Assembly: GCA_045645505.1 (NCBI GenBank) | Contig: JAZRIW010000004.1 | Coordinates: 1-64,000, forward strand | Reading direction: 5' to 3' | DNA length: 64,000 nt | Origin: Fumia sp045645505 | Lineage (GTDB): Bacteria > Bacillota > Clostridia > Oscillospirales > Ruminococcaceae | In this document: positions 23,716 to 31,643 of the stretch, piece by piece | Layout of the letters: each line of letters starts with the position of its first letter | Numbering within the stretch: position 1 is the stretch's first letter | Program-made: the position numbers and the translations under genes | Notes under the pieces: generated by a model | Seen by the model: the letters and a program-made list of their open reading frames with translations, nothing else | What the model was told of the DNA's origin: nothing | Database searches by the model: none

Positions 23716-23749
23716 AACAAAAAAGCATATCGAAAAAATTCGATATGCT
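23716..23749 (-). terminator. Terminator of the SLOG moron gene
   Basis: An 11-bp perfect stem (AGCATATCGAA with TTCGATATGCT) and 4-base loop is followed on the minus strand by TTTTTTGTT. It lies between the SLOG gene and xkdP, in the middle of the tail operon. Confidence 0.88.
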
Positions 23750-23772
23750 CTTTCAAAAATTTTTTGTAAAAA

Positions 23773-24108
23773 TCAGTCAACGATTTCAACGTGTAAAAGT
23801 TTGCCCTGTTTTTCGGCGTAATCCATGGTATATTTCGTACCTCTTGAAACACCGTCCCAGATTGCTATTACAACGTCTGCATTATCAACAATGGTATTAT
23901 TTCTCTTTAAAGGTGCAATCTTACCGGGGTACTTATCATATTCGGGCTTAAACACCAAAAGCTCGAGTTTATGCTTTTTAGCATATTTCTCAGCAAGTGT
24001 ATCCACACCGCGTGCTCCTCCCGACACAATAGCGGTAACCCCTTTAGGCATCACCTTTTTAAGATTAAATTTTTCAATACCTCTTGAACCTACAATAGCA
24101 ACTTTCAT
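23773..24108 (-). CDS. SLOG-domain (DUF2493, DprA/YspA-like) protein, phage moron
   Basis: A 111-residue single-domain protein of the SLOG superfamily (Rossmann-like, binds nucleotides or nucleotide-derived ligands). Motifs in order: VAIVGSRGI (N-terminal loop), IVSGGARGVDTLAEKYA (the family hallmark), APLKRNNTIVDNADVVIAIWDG and SRGTKYTMDYA. It has its own promoter (24141-24169), ribosome binding site AAAGGAG and terminator (23716-23749), and does not belong to the PBSX plan. It is therefore a lysogenic-expression cargo gene. SLOG proteins are often sensors or effectors in defence systems. That role here is inference. Confidence 0.85.
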   Translation of the reverse strand: MKVAIVGSRGIEKFNLKKVMPKGVTAIVSGGARGVDTLAEKYAKKHKLELLVFKPEYDKYPGKIAPLKRNNTIVDNADVVIAIWDGVSRGTKYTMDYAEKQGKLLHVEIVD

Positions 24109-24140
24109 ATTAACACTCCTTTTTTTATGTCGCTACATAT

Positions 24141-24169
24141 ATCATAGCACATATTTTCTCGGTTGTAAA
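24141..24169 (-). promoter_or_regulatory. Promoter of the SLOG moron gene
   Basis: On the minus strand TTTACA (24164-24169), a 17-base spacer and TATGAT (24141-24146) lie 33 bases before the ATG. A promoter inside the tail operon supports independent expression. Confidence 0.75.
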
Positions 24170-24199
24170 GAGTTTTTTGAAAGTTTGTTTTGAGTTTTT

Positions 24200-24589
24200 T
24201 TATCGGTGCAGAGCTTCAAAATCTGTATTAAGAGATTCTGTTACCTTTCTTGTTATTGAATTTACCACTCTGTCGATGTCAAGCTCTGAATTTATACTGT
24301 TATAATTCACTGTGCTGACATTAATATTTGGCGGAGTAGTTTTTTTGTTTTCCCCTGTAAAAGAAAAATTTCTGAAAATTTCCTTATTATTAAAATAGTT
24401 ATTTTCGTTTTCAAAAACACTTTTTTGTAAATTAAGCTCTTTTAAATTTTTCTCAGTGTTAAAAACCTTTTTAGTATTGTTAACCACATGGTTAAATTTA
24501 AATTCCTCAGACGATTTATTGATTGAAAAAACCTCGGGCAAGGAGTTTATCTTTAAACTTATATCTGAAGAATTTTTAAAATTTCTCAA
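24200..24589 (-). CDS. Miniature or truncated tape measure protein
   Basis: It occupies the xkdO (tape measure) slot, between the tail chaperone frameshift gene and the xkdP-type genes. It encodes only 129 residues from TTG 24589, or 148 if it starts at ATT 24646, which lies 5 bases behind a strong AGGAGGAG. The C-terminal part, NINVSTVNYNSINSELDIDR-VVNSITRKVTESL, resembles the end of clostridial tape measures. The N-terminal two thirds are Asn/Lys/Phe rich and without clear similarity. Family members are usually 600-1500 residues. A large internal deletion, perhaps linked to arrival of the SLOG gene next door, or a truly very short tail are possible. Confidence 0.55.
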   Translation of the reverse strand: MRNFKNSSDISLKINSLPEVFSINKSSEEFKFNHVVNNTKKVFNTEKNLKELNLQKSVFENENNYFNNKEIFRNFSFTGENKKTTPPNINVSTVNYNSINSELDIDRVVNSITRKVTESLNTDFEALHR

Positions 24590-24659
24590 ATTCTTAAAAA
24601 GAGAAAATTTTTGATTTAAATATTTATAATTATCAAAGATAAAAATTTTAACTCCTCCT

Positions 24660-24812
24660 TTAATTTTCTTCTGAAAATATTTGGGCTGAAGCTATTATAA
24701 ATGCCTTTTCATAGCTATCAAGCTTTATAAATTCAGACGGAAGCATATTAAACCGGTGAAGACAATAGTATGCAAGATTTGCATCAGAGTCCCCACCTTT
24801 TATCAGTTTTTT
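24660..24812 (-). CDS. Tail chaperone extension made by -1 frameshift (gpGT type)
   Basis: The chaperone frame ends in A AAA AAC TGA (slippery site 24812-24806, stop 24803-24805). In the -1 frame reading continues with LIKGGDSDANLAYYCLHRF and ends QIFSEEN at TAA 24660, adding about 49 residues. The pattern AYYCLHR...LPSEF...EKAFIIAS is typical of the second chaperone product in PBSX-like phages. The extension has no start codon of its own. Confidence 0.85.
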   Translation of the reverse strand, partial: KKLIKGGDSDANLAYYCLHRFNMLPSEFIKLDSYEKAFIIASAQIFSEEN

Positions 24813-25198
24813 GCTTTGTCCACCTTTTCTTTCATACTTTCTTTAAACCCGTTAAGAGTTTCAATTTTATCAAGATAACAAGCGTATTCCCCGGGGGTGA
24901 GCATAACTTTTAAAAGGTTATCGCCGCCTAAAACATTGTAGCTGTCCTGAAGCTCACTGTCATTTAAGTCAGGAAAAACAGTAGAAATATAGGCAAGTAA
25001 CCCCAGGTATTTGTCCATACACACTTCCCCGTTTATAAGAGAATTTTTTCTTATCTCCTCGTCCTCTTTTGGAGTAATACAGCGGTATTCCCATAAAATC
25101 GGCTTGTTATCATCGTCTAAAAATCTATCTGAAACTATGCATTTTTCGTTTTTAACCTTAATGGCATTCTGCATTAAAAATCCCTTTAAACCATTCAT
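24803..25198 (-). CDS. xkdN: Tail assembly chaperone (XkdN)
   Basis: A 131-residue chaperone that loads tail-tube subunits onto the tape measure. Typical features: DDDNKPILWEYRCITPKEDEEI, YLGLLAYISTVFPDLND, LQDSYNVLGGDNLLKVML and a Lys-rich end. The product also gives rise to a frameshifted longer form through the A AAA AAC site at its last codons. It starts 3 bases before the tube gene stop and follows AAAGG. Confidence 0.9.
   Translation of the reverse strand: MNGLKGFLMQNAIKVKNEKCIVSDRFLDDDNKPILWEYRCITPKEDEEIRKNSLINGEVCMDKYLGLLAYISTVFPDLNDSELQDSYNVLGGDNLLKVMLTPGEYACYLDKIETLNGFKESMKEKVDKAKN
24806..24812 (-). promoter_or_regulatory. Programmed -1 frameshift site A AAA AAC
   Basis: A canonical X XXY YYZ heptamer lies directly before the TGA of the chaperone gene on the minus strand. 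Slippage opens the frame down to 24660. It is the classic device setting the ratio of short and long tail chaperones. Confidence 0.85.
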
Positions 25199-25200
25199 AT

Positions 25201-25665
25201 TTACATACCTTTCAAGTTTTTAAACACTTCGGGAATTTCAAAGTCATCAAAAGTAAATTCAATACTCTCTTTAAGATAATCGTCCGAAGCACCGAATTTA
25301 GCAAGTACACCGCCATTTAAATTGCAGTCCTTTAAGATTACAGTCTGTCTGCCGACAGAAGAAGCAGGATCCTCATTTGTAACCTGAATGTCAAAATAAA
25401 TGTCCTCGCCTGTTTCCTTAAAGCGATAAAAAAGCTGTCTGAAAATCGAGCTGTTGTAATGAAAAGTAGCCTTTCCGCTTCCTTTCCAGCCTGTCGATTT
25501 ATTTCCCTGGCCTGATTTACCTAAAATCGGGACCTTTAACTTTGTCTTTTCAAAATTAGCTTCCAAGTCTATCGCCTGCATAAAATTATATCGTCTTTTA
25601 TCAATAGTGACATAACATTCAGCCATAGATGCGGAAATTGCATCTTTAGCGTTCATTGTAACCAT
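25201..25665 (-). CDS. xkdM: Tail tube protein (XkdM)
   Basis: A 154-residue inner tube subunit of the contractile tail. Family features: MNAKDAISASMAECYVTID, NFMQAIDLEANFEKTKLKVP, LGKSGQGNKSTGWKGSG and ATFHYNSSIFRQL. A good AAAGGAG lies ahead of ATG 25665. It directly follows the sheath gene, as in PBSX. Confidence 0.93.
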   Translation of the reverse strand: MVTMNAKDAISASMAECYVTIDKRRYNFMQAIDLEANFEKTKLKVPILGKSGQGNKSTGWKGSGKATFHYNSSIFRQLFYRFKETGEDIYFDIQVTNEDPASSVGRQTVILKDCNLNGGVLAKFGASDDYLKESIEFTFDDFEIPEVFKNLKGM

Positions 25666-25678
25666 AATATTCTCCTTT

Positions 25679-26950
25679 CTATTCCACTATAATCGTCATA
25701 TAAAGCTGTGCCATAGCGGTAGCAGGAGTGATATAATCCTCTACAACCACGCTGTTTTTACTGTTACCGACAGTAACCTTTATATCTTCAGGATTAAATT
25801 CATCGATAGCACCTGCTTCTGAAAGCTCTTTATGATGTCTTACAATATCGTTCCAGAGAGAAATCCTGCCCGAACTGTCGTTTAAAACCTTGCCTAAATA
25901 CCTCTCTTTAAAAAGATACGCAATATCGTTGCCAATCTGGTCTAAAACTCTTATAACTCCGTTGTCTTTAAAATCCTCTTCGCCCGAAACAAGGGTATTT
26001 ATATCAGAAAGCACCCTCAGTTCATTTTTTACTCTGTGCAGCACAAACTGCCCGTTTTTAATAAAGTTTTCAAGTTCTGACTGAGTGTAATCGCTACTTA
26101 TTTCAAAACTTCCGTCATAAAGCTTATTGAGGGTGCTTTTACTTATTTCACACCCTGCCAAAGCACCGCTTACCCAGTAAACAAGCCCACTTTCTTCATC
26201 GTTTAAAACAGAGTTTTTAACCGAAATAACTCCCTCATAATCAGCCGAAACATCATATAAAACTGTCTGGAATTTTACTCCGATTTCATCACGCATACGC
26301 TTTGTAAAGCCTACAAAAAGCTCTTTAACGCTGTCATCGGTAGTGGTTGAGGCGAGTATGTTATAAACTTCGTTTTCGGCCTTTGACAAAAAGGTCAAAA
26401 AGTCAAGTTCGTCGTCGTTTTCACCGCCTGAGAGTGACATTCCCGCTGTCTTTGAGAGAGTGGCCTCTTTATTAAACAAAACAAAATCGTTGTCTGAAAG
26501 TTCACTGTAATCTGCTACAGTCTGACTGTCAACAAGCTTTGTGTCAAGATAGGTTGAAACCTTAAAATACTCATCAAAACTTTCAACCACTAACTTTATA
26601 TCGTTACCGCGTACCCCCTCGTATTTAGCTTCACAAAAATCAGAACTTGCCTTTTTACCCCCGTTAAGACGATAAAAAAGGCATTTTTCGGCATTTAAAA
26701 AAATATCAGAAATTCCTTTAAGTTTTTCATGATTAAAAGGGTATCCAAAGATTTTCTCGGAATTTTTTATAAAATCCTCACTCAAAACCTCAAAGATTTC
26801 CCCCGTCACACCCCAATCCAATTTTAAAGGGATACAAACTGTTCCGCGTTCGGAAATATAGGGATTTGACTTAGAAGCACTTAAAAAATTTAAGTATGCA
26901 CCGGGTAACGTCTTATTTTTAACTGTAAAAGTTCCACCGCCTAAAGCCAT
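25679..26950 (-). CDS. xkdK: Contractile tail sheath protein (XkdK)
   Basis: A 423-residue sheath subunit, which contracts to drive the tube through the host envelope. Features: MALGGGTFTVKNKTLPGAYLNF at the start, ERGTVCIPLKLDWG, LVYWVSGALAGCEI and the C-terminal subunit-linking arm ending AMAQLYMTIIVE. Length and start agree with clostridial XkdK proteins. It proves a myovirus-type tail. Confidence 0.95.
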   Translation of the reverse strand: MALGGGTFTVKNKTLPGAYLNFLSASKSNPYISERGTVCIPLKLDWGVTGEIFEVLSEDFIKNSEKIFGYPFNHEKLKGISDIFLNAEKCLFYRLNGGKKASSDFCEAKYEGVRGNDIKLVVESFDEYFKVSTYLDTKLVDSQTVADYSELSDNDFVLFNKEATLSKTAGMSLSGGENDDELDFLTFLSKAENEVYNILASTTTDDSVKELFVGFTKRMRDEIGVKFQTVLYDVSADYEGVISVKNSVLNDEESGLVYWVSGALAGCEISKSTLNKLYDGSFEISSDYTQSELENFIKNGQFVLHRVKNELRVLSDINTLVSGEEDFKDNGVIRVLDQIGNDIAYLFKERYLGKVLNDSSGRISLWNDIVRHHKELSEAGAIDEFNPEDIKVTVGNSKNSVVVEDYITPATAMAQLYMTIIVE

Positions 26951-26952
26951 AA

Positions 26953-27393
26953 TTATTCACTTCCTTTATTATATTCAATCTGAGTCATAAGCTCTTTGTT
27001 TTCATCTGAAACCTTAGTAACAATCGCCTTATATGAAACTGAAAACTCAATAAAATCGCCTTTATTAAGGGCTTTCATCGAGTATCCGTTAAATATACTT
27101 CCGTCTTTTATTTCAATCCTTGAAAGACTGAAAAATAATTTTTCGACTGCCTTGTCCATCTCAAAATTACTTAAAACGGGAATTTCCTCTTTTGACGGGA
27201 AATATGTGATATTAAACGGAAAATATCTTATAAAGCGGTTACTTCGTATCATAGTTTCCGAAAGATTACCCCTTTCGATGAAAAGGCAAGGCGTTTTAAA
27301 GCCTTGCCTCACCTTTTCGGTATAGATTTTCGTTTCTCCACCGAAAGCGTCGTTAAGGGTTGATACTACTGCGTTTGAAATTTCATTTGTCAC
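26953..27393 (-). CDS. Tail completion / neck protein (XkdJ-like)
   Basis: A 146-residue protein starting at GTG 27393, overlapping the previous stop by 4 bases. Features: ISNAVVSTLNDAFGGETKIYTEKVRQG and CLFIERGN, typical of the tail terminator/completion proteins found just before the sheath gene in PBSX-like phages. It probably caps the tail or joins it to the head. Confidence 0.75.
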   Translation of the reverse strand: MTNEISNAVVSTLNDAFGGETKIYTEKVRQGFKTPCLFIERGNLSETMIRSNRFIRYFPFNITYFPSKEEIPVLSNFEMDKAVEKLFFSLSRIEIKDGSIFNGYSMKALNKGDFIEFSVSYKAIVTKVSDENKELMTQIEYNKGSE

Positions 27394-27749
27394 GCAAAAT
27401 CCTCCCTTGAAATTAAAATCTCCTGATGACTTTTATATCTTATCGCTTCACCCGAAGAAATATAATTTCTTTCTTCATTTAAGGTTTTAACCTTAATAAA
27501 ACTCCCAGCCTTTATATCTAAATCAGGGGGTAAAAACAGTTTTGTTTCATACGAAAGTTTTGGATATAACTCCTGCAAAACAGGTTGATTTCCGTATTTT
27601 GCACCCGAACGTGTACGACTTACAGCACAGGGAATATCTTTATAAATTTCAACCATTTCCTCACGTTGCGGCAGAGAGTTTTCTATATACCTGCGTTCAA
27701 AAACAGTAGCTAAACTGTCAAAAGTCGAGGCGATAACTTTACTTTCCAT
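27390..27749 (-). CDS. Head-tail joining protein (XkdI-like position)
   Basis: A 119-residue protein with FDSLATVFERRYIENSLPQREEM, CAVSRTRSG and the beta strands of head-closure proteins (SYETKLFLPPDLDIKAGSFIKV). Its order between the connector and the tail completion protein fits a minor capsid or head-tail joining role. Family assignment rests mainly on position. Confidence 0.65.
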   Translation of the reverse strand: MESKVIASTFDSLATVFERRYIENSLPQREEMVEIYKDIPCAVSRTRSGAKYGNQPVLQELYPKLSYETKLFLPPDLDIKAGSFIKVKTLNEERNYISSGEAIRYKSHQEILISREDFA

Positions 27750-27759
27750 ATAAAACCAC

Positions 27760-28062
27760 CTACCATTTCAATTTGCGAAACGGAATAAGCTTATTGTTAA
27801 AGCTTTCAAAAATTTCATTTTTCTTATCACTGTAAGTAACCGAAAAATCACCACGGGTTATACTTTTTACCTCAATATCCCCGACGGAATATTTATATAA
27901 ACAATAAGCCATTCTCACTAACGTAGCGTTCAAGTCCAAAGGAACTTCATTTATATTACAATAATTTTTTATGTAACTTAAAGCTTCCTCACAGCAAAAA
28001 TTTAAAATTTCCTCGTTACATTCCGCCCCGATTAAAGACTTAACTTTATCAGAAACATTCAT
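27760..28062 (-). CDS. Head-tail connector adaptor (gp6/XkdH-like)
   Basis: A 100-residue helical protein (NVSDKVKSLIGAECNEEILNFCCEEALSYIKNYCN, ATLVRMAYCLYKYSVGD, ITRGDFSVTYSD). The pattern matches phage gp6-like/DNA-packaging adaptors, which sit under the portal. ATG 28062 follows AGAGGTTAAT and overlaps the capsid stop region. Confidence 0.8.
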   Translation of the reverse strand: MNVSDKVKSLIGAECNEEILNFCCEEALSYIKNYCNINEVPLDLNATLVRMAYCLYKYSVGDIEVKSITRGDFSVTYSDKKNEIFESFNNKLIPFRKLKW

Positions 28063-28063
28063 A

Positions 28064-29116
28064 TTAACCTCTTGTGATAATTCTTGCAATCGGAATAGCT
28101 TTGTGGTTTAAGTATTCCTTACCGCTATTTTCGTTAGTGTTACAGATTTCCCAGTTAGCACCGTTTTTAAGCTCTTCGTCTGTGGGAGAAAGAGTTTGCA
28201 TACTTTTCTTTGTAAAGTTAATACCATAAGGTGCAAAAATCTTTCTCTGTCTTGAATAAAGAGTGGTCTGACCGCCGTTTGTTTTAGGATCTCTGTCCAT
28301 TTCAAAAGGTACCTCAACACCGCAGTTTGTGTATTCGATAGCACCGTCGCCCAAAACATAAGATGTGTATGCAGTGTAGGTTTCATCACCCTCTGTAACT
28401 TCTTTTGTGGGCATAGAATCGTCAATCAGAATAAGCTTTCCGTTAAGTGTAGCAAGGCTTAAATCCCTCACCATACCTTTGGAATCGGTGTATTTCAAGT
28501 ATTCAAGAAGATTTAAGTTTTCAAGATTTGTTGCAACCTGGGAATGCATAATAACAAGTGAGAATTTCTGCTTGTTGTCGCCTGCCGCTTTCTGAATCGC
28601 CTTATTAAGAGCAGTAGCGTTAAACAAAGCGTCCTCTTCACCTGAAATGTCGTAGGTGTGGTTATCGACAAACTTTTTGTTTTCTGCACCTGTCATAGCG
28701 AACACACCCTCCAAAATGGCAAGAAGTGTATCCTGGTCAACTGAATCCCAGTATTCCGCAACCTGTTCGCCTACGTTGTCCATAAAGTCGGTACCGCCTG
28801 CAATATCAGCAGAAAAATCATTTTCTGTCCAGGAATTCTGTCTGCCTACAACCACTCTGTAATGAGAAAAAGTCTTTGTAGTGCTGTTGGGAGTGTCGGT
28901 CTTTCCGTCATAGTTGCCGGGAGTGCCGCCAATCTGACCAAAAAGCGGAGTAGCAGCGTAGTTACCACCTGTCTGCTCACTGAAAATTGAAGCGATTCTG
29001 TTTCGCTCCACGATAGCTTTTGAGCGGATAAGCTCGTTTCTTTTGAGGTTAGGAATTCTATCTACATATTTTCCGAAAACCTCCGCGTTAAAATTTGTTG
29101 AATTAAAAAGTGCCAT
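28064..29116 (-). CDS. Major capsid protein
   Basis: A 350-residue capsid subunit. Features: NFNAEVFGKYVDRIPNLKRNEL at the start, RVVVGRQNSWTENDFSADIAGG, VGEQVAEYWDSVDQDTLLAIL, FSLVIMHSQVATNLENLNLLEY and ILIDDSMP, typical of HK97-fold capsids of clostridial siphoviruses and PBSX-like phages. It follows the scaffold gene and two RNA hairpins. Confidence 0.92.
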   Translation of the reverse strand: MALFNSTNFNAEVFGKYVDRIPNLKRNELIRSKAIVERNRIASIFSEQTGGNYAATPLFGQIGGTPGNYDGKTDTPNSTTKTFSHYRVVVGRQNSWTENDFSADIAGGTDFMDNVGEQVAEYWDSVDQDTLLAILEGVFAMTGAENKKFVDNHTYDISGEEDALFNATALNKAIQKAAGDNKQKFSLVIMHSQVATNLENLNLLEYLKYTDSKGMVRDLSLATLNGKLILIDDSMPTKEVTEGDETYTAYTSYVLGDGAIEYTNCGVEVPFEMDRDPKTNGGQTTLYSRQRKIFAPYGINFTKKSMQTLSPTDEELKNGANWEICNTNENSGKEYLNHKAIPIARIITRG

Positions 29117-29147
29117 GTTTTTTTCTTCCTTTCATTTTTAAAAATTT

Positions 29148-29200
29148 GCCGCCGCAAGGCCCGACGGCTTAATATATGATTAAAGGGTTTCCCCTTTAAT
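29148..29200 (-). promoter_or_regulatory. Two hairpins between scaffold and capsid genes
   Basis: One stem (GCCGTCG with CGGCGGC, 29148-29168, 7-base loop) and one perfect 9-bp stem with a GAAA loop (29179-29200, overlapping the scaffold stop) sit in the gap between the genes. Neither has a strong T run. They may stabilise the capsid mRNA or mark a processing site. Confidence 0.6.
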
Positions 29201-29612
29201 TCCTTTCAAGTAACCTTTTTTCCTGCGAATAGGTTAAAAAAGAGGTGTCGGGCAAATTGTCAAGTGAAGTTTCACCCGGCAAAACCCCCGAAATTTCAAC
29301 TTCCCTTTCATTAAAAAACGACGGAAAGAGTTCCTTTACACCCTTAACATAGTTTTCGGGCTCAATCAAATCTCCCTCGTCGTTAAATAAAGCATCGGAA
29401 TTGGTTTTATAAATAAGATACTCCGCATCGGTAGCCCCTGCCCTTGTGAGCTCAAGCTGTAAAGCGGAGTATTTTTTCATTTTCATAGTTTTTTCACGTT
29501 CAGCAGTTATCTCTGAAAGAAGTCCTTCCTGAGACTCTTTTAAAATAGCGATTTCACTTTGAAGTGACGAAACAATATCCATTATTTCTTCGATAGAATT
29601 ATTATTCTCCAT
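29196..29612 (-). CDS. Phage scaffold protein (GP20-like)
   Basis: A 138-residue protein with a long coiled-coil N-terminal half (IMDIVSSLQSEIAILKESQE, EITAEREKTMKMKKYSALQLEL) and the C-terminal pattern typical of minor structural GP20/scaffold proteins (AEYLIYKTNSDALFNDEGDL). It guides capsid assembly. ATG 29612, 7 bases behind AAAGGAG, is preferred to the ATG two codons earlier. Confidence 0.82.
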   Translation of the reverse strand: MENNNSIEEIMDIVSSLQSEIAILKESQEGLLSEITAEREKTMKMKKYSALQLELTRAGATDAEYLIYKTNSDALFNDEGDLIEPENYVKGVKELFPSFFNEREVEISGVLPGETSLDNLPDTSFLTYSQEKRLLERN

Positions 29613-30954
29613 TTTCATTCTCCTTTCTTAAGATTTCCTCATTCACATCATCAACCCACGGGTGATTTTCAATCACAGTTCTCTCTGAAAGAACTTCCCT
29701 TGATTTAATGCAGTTTTCGATAGCGGTATCTTCATTTATGATAATATCGCGGTTTAAGGTAAAGGACACTCTTTTATCGGAAAAATCGCCCTTGTTTTTA
29801 AGCTTTAAAAAGAGGTTTATAAACTCAATCATCGCTTCAAACCCTACTAAAAACTCACTTTCAATTCCGTTACAGTCCAAATCAAGATCCGCATACAAAA
29901 ACTTCAAAGCCACACCCGAAGCGTTTTTAAAATCATCGTTCTGGGTGTCAACACCTCTGCCCACTTCGTATAAATCTTTCCTGTCAAGCAAGAGATGTTT
30001 TTCGAGCAAATCGGTTGAAAGCTTGGTGGTTTTTATATCAAGCCCACCGTCGTCGCTTACTTTAACTGCCTTATATTGCGATAGATTTTTCCGAAACTCT
30101 CCAAGACTCTGCCCGTCATAGTTTTTAACAACCAAAATAGAATTCGGAACATCGGTAATCGCATTTGAATCATCGGATTTAAGTAAATCGTAATCGTCAA
30201 TAAGCGATTTTGTGTATCTTATAAGCGGAATTTCCTCTTCGTTATACCTAAACGGAATAAAAGGAATTTTCTTAAAATTATACCCTTTCCCGTCGATAAC
30301 AATATGTGAGCTTTTTTCCTTTAGACTGTCCTTTGAAATCCGCCCGTTTTCCATAATAAAATACTCAACCCCCGAAAGAGTCCAGTATTCAATCTGAGTT
30401 AATTTCTTTTTATCTCTTTTTATGTTGTAGATACGGACCAAAGCCTCCAAAACAGTGTGTTCAGAGTCTTTCCATATCGGCAAAACCTCCTCTGAGGGAA
30501 TTTTCTTAAAACTCAGATTTCCATTGTCAAAATATGGCTCAAGCCAGGCAATCCCCTTAATTACAGCCTCTTTGCAAAGGTTTTGAATTTTCTTTCTGAG
30601 ATTAGTGTCAAAAATTTTCTGAAGATACTCTGAATACTCTTTATCATCAGTCAAAACAGTAAACGGAAGAGAGAAAAGATACTGACATTTCTGGTCAACA
30701 AGCTTTTTAAAAAAGCCGTGTGCAAGACGGTTGTTTGAAAGGGTTTTGTCCTCTTTTAATACCCCGTCCTCACCGATAACAGTCCTCTTTCTAAAAAGAA
30801 TATCGTTTTCACCGCAGTAGTATCTTAACCCGCATAGCATCTCCTTACGCTTTTCAGAGTAAATCCACTCTTTTATAAGTGAAGAAATCTCACTTTTATC
30901 ATTTGTATTGTTATCAACTACCATTTTTTCACCTTTTTTTCCGAAAAAAAACAT
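29602..30954 (-). CDS. Portal protein (SPP1 gp6-like)
   Basis: A 450-residue portal, the ring through which DNA enters the head. Features: SSLIKEWIYSEKRKEMLCGLRYY, KRTVIGEDGVLKEDKTLSNNRL, AHGFFKKLVDQKCQYLFSLP and FKNASGVALKFLYADLDLDC, all typical of the Firmicute phage portal family. ATG 30954 follows AAGGAG at 8 bases. It is separated from terL by the cargo block, whereas in related phages these genes are adjacent or nearly so. Confidence 0.93.
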   Translation of the reverse strand: MFFFGKKGEKMVVDNNTNDKSEISSLIKEWIYSEKRKEMLCGLRYYCGENDILFRKRTVIGEDGVLKEDKTLSNNRLAHGFFKKLVDQKCQYLFSLPFTVLTDDKEYSEYLQKIFDTNLRKKIQNLCKEAVIKGIAWLEPYFDNGNLSFKKIPSEEVLPIWKDSEHTVLEALVRIYNIKRDKKKLTQIEYWTLSGVEYFIMENGRISKDSLKEKSSHIVIDGKGYNFKKIPFIPFRYNEEEIPLIRYTKSLIDDYDLLKSDDSNAITDVPNSILVVKNYDGQSLGEFRKNLSQYKAVKVSDDGGLDIKTTKLSTDLLEKHLLLDRKDLYEVGRGVDTQNDDFKNASGVALKFLYADLDLDCNGIESEFLVGFEAMIEFINLFLKLKNKGDFSDKRVSFTLNRDIIINEDTAIENCIKSREVLSERTVIENHPWVDDVNEEILRKENENGE

Positions 30955-30986
30955 AATATTCACTCCTTAAAATAATTTTTTGCATC

Positions 30987-31010
30987 AAAAAAACGCCCTT
31001 AAAAAGGACG
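30987..31010 (-). terminator. Terminator downstream of the cargo block
   Basis: On the minus strand CGTCCTT and AAGGGCG pair around a 3-base loop and are followed by seven T. It lies between the last cargo gene and the portal ribosome binding site. Confidence 0.75.
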
Positions 31011-31205
31011 CTTTATTTATTAAATTTTTATATAACGCCTTCCTCTTTAGAAGGCTCTATTGTATAAGTGTAGGCTTTCTATTTTCGACAAACTTTATAT
31101 AATGACTGTATAATCCGGATGACAGTATTTTTTAGCAATTGCGACACATAAGGTTTAGATGCAAAGCATTTTGATGTCAAGTTAGTATCAAGTTAGAACT
31201 AAAAA
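31011..31205. other. Intergenic stretch before the cargo block
   Basis: About 200 bases hold no gene. A small inverted repeat (GCCTTC...GAAGGC, 31038-31056) and a short direct repeat TCAAGTTAG near 31177-31196 are seen. No clear promoter toward the portal gene was found. Confidence 0.5.
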
Positions 31206-31610
31206 TTATTCTTTTATATAATTATAACTTACACTAACATTATCAATTTTTGTTTCTTGTTTAAATATGTATATTAATTCATTATTATTATTATTAACTT
31301 TTAGTTTATCATTATCGACCCACTCAACATCAAACTCAGCATATGTTATAAATGTATTTCCAACATCTCCGGCTTTAAGTTTCTTGCCATTTTTTAACAC
31401 AGACAGCCTATATGTAAATCCTGATGTTGCTCCCACATTTGCCTCAAAAACATAAGCAATATATTTGCCATCAGGCGAAATGGATTCTTGAATAATATCG
31501 GGTTCTCCCATCAAAAAAGCCCTGAATGAATTAAATGCGACATTACCCGCAATAATTATTCCAATCATCGCCGTTAAAACAACAGCAATTATTATAACAG
31601 CTTTTTTCAT
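31206..31610 (-). CDS. Membrane-anchored DUF5412-like protein (cargo)
   Basis: A 134-residue protein with one N-terminal membrane segment (AVIIIAVVLTAMIGIIIAGNVAF) and an outside domain. The domain has ISPDGKYIAYVFEANVGATSGF and VEWVDNDKLKVNNNN, a pattern seen in DUF5412 proteins of Firmicutes (SPDGKY motif followed by a beta-rich fold). GGAAGGAG precedes the ATG. It is the last gene of the AT-rich block between terL and portal. The function is unknown. Confidence 0.7.
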   Translation of the reverse strand: MKKAVIIIAVVLTAMIGIIIAGNVAFNSFRAFLMGEPDIIQESISPDGKYIAYVFEANVGATSGFTYRLSVLKNGKKLKAGDVGNTFITYAEFDVEWVDNDKLKVNNNNNELIYIFKQETKIDNVSVSYNYIKE

Positions 31611-31643
31611 AGTTGTATCTCCTTCCCACTTTTTTTAAAAAAA

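Noticed and set aside
28108..28425. 105-codon frame inside the capsid gene
   Set aside because: It is a shadow of the capsid coding sequence in another frame, without start signal or family features.
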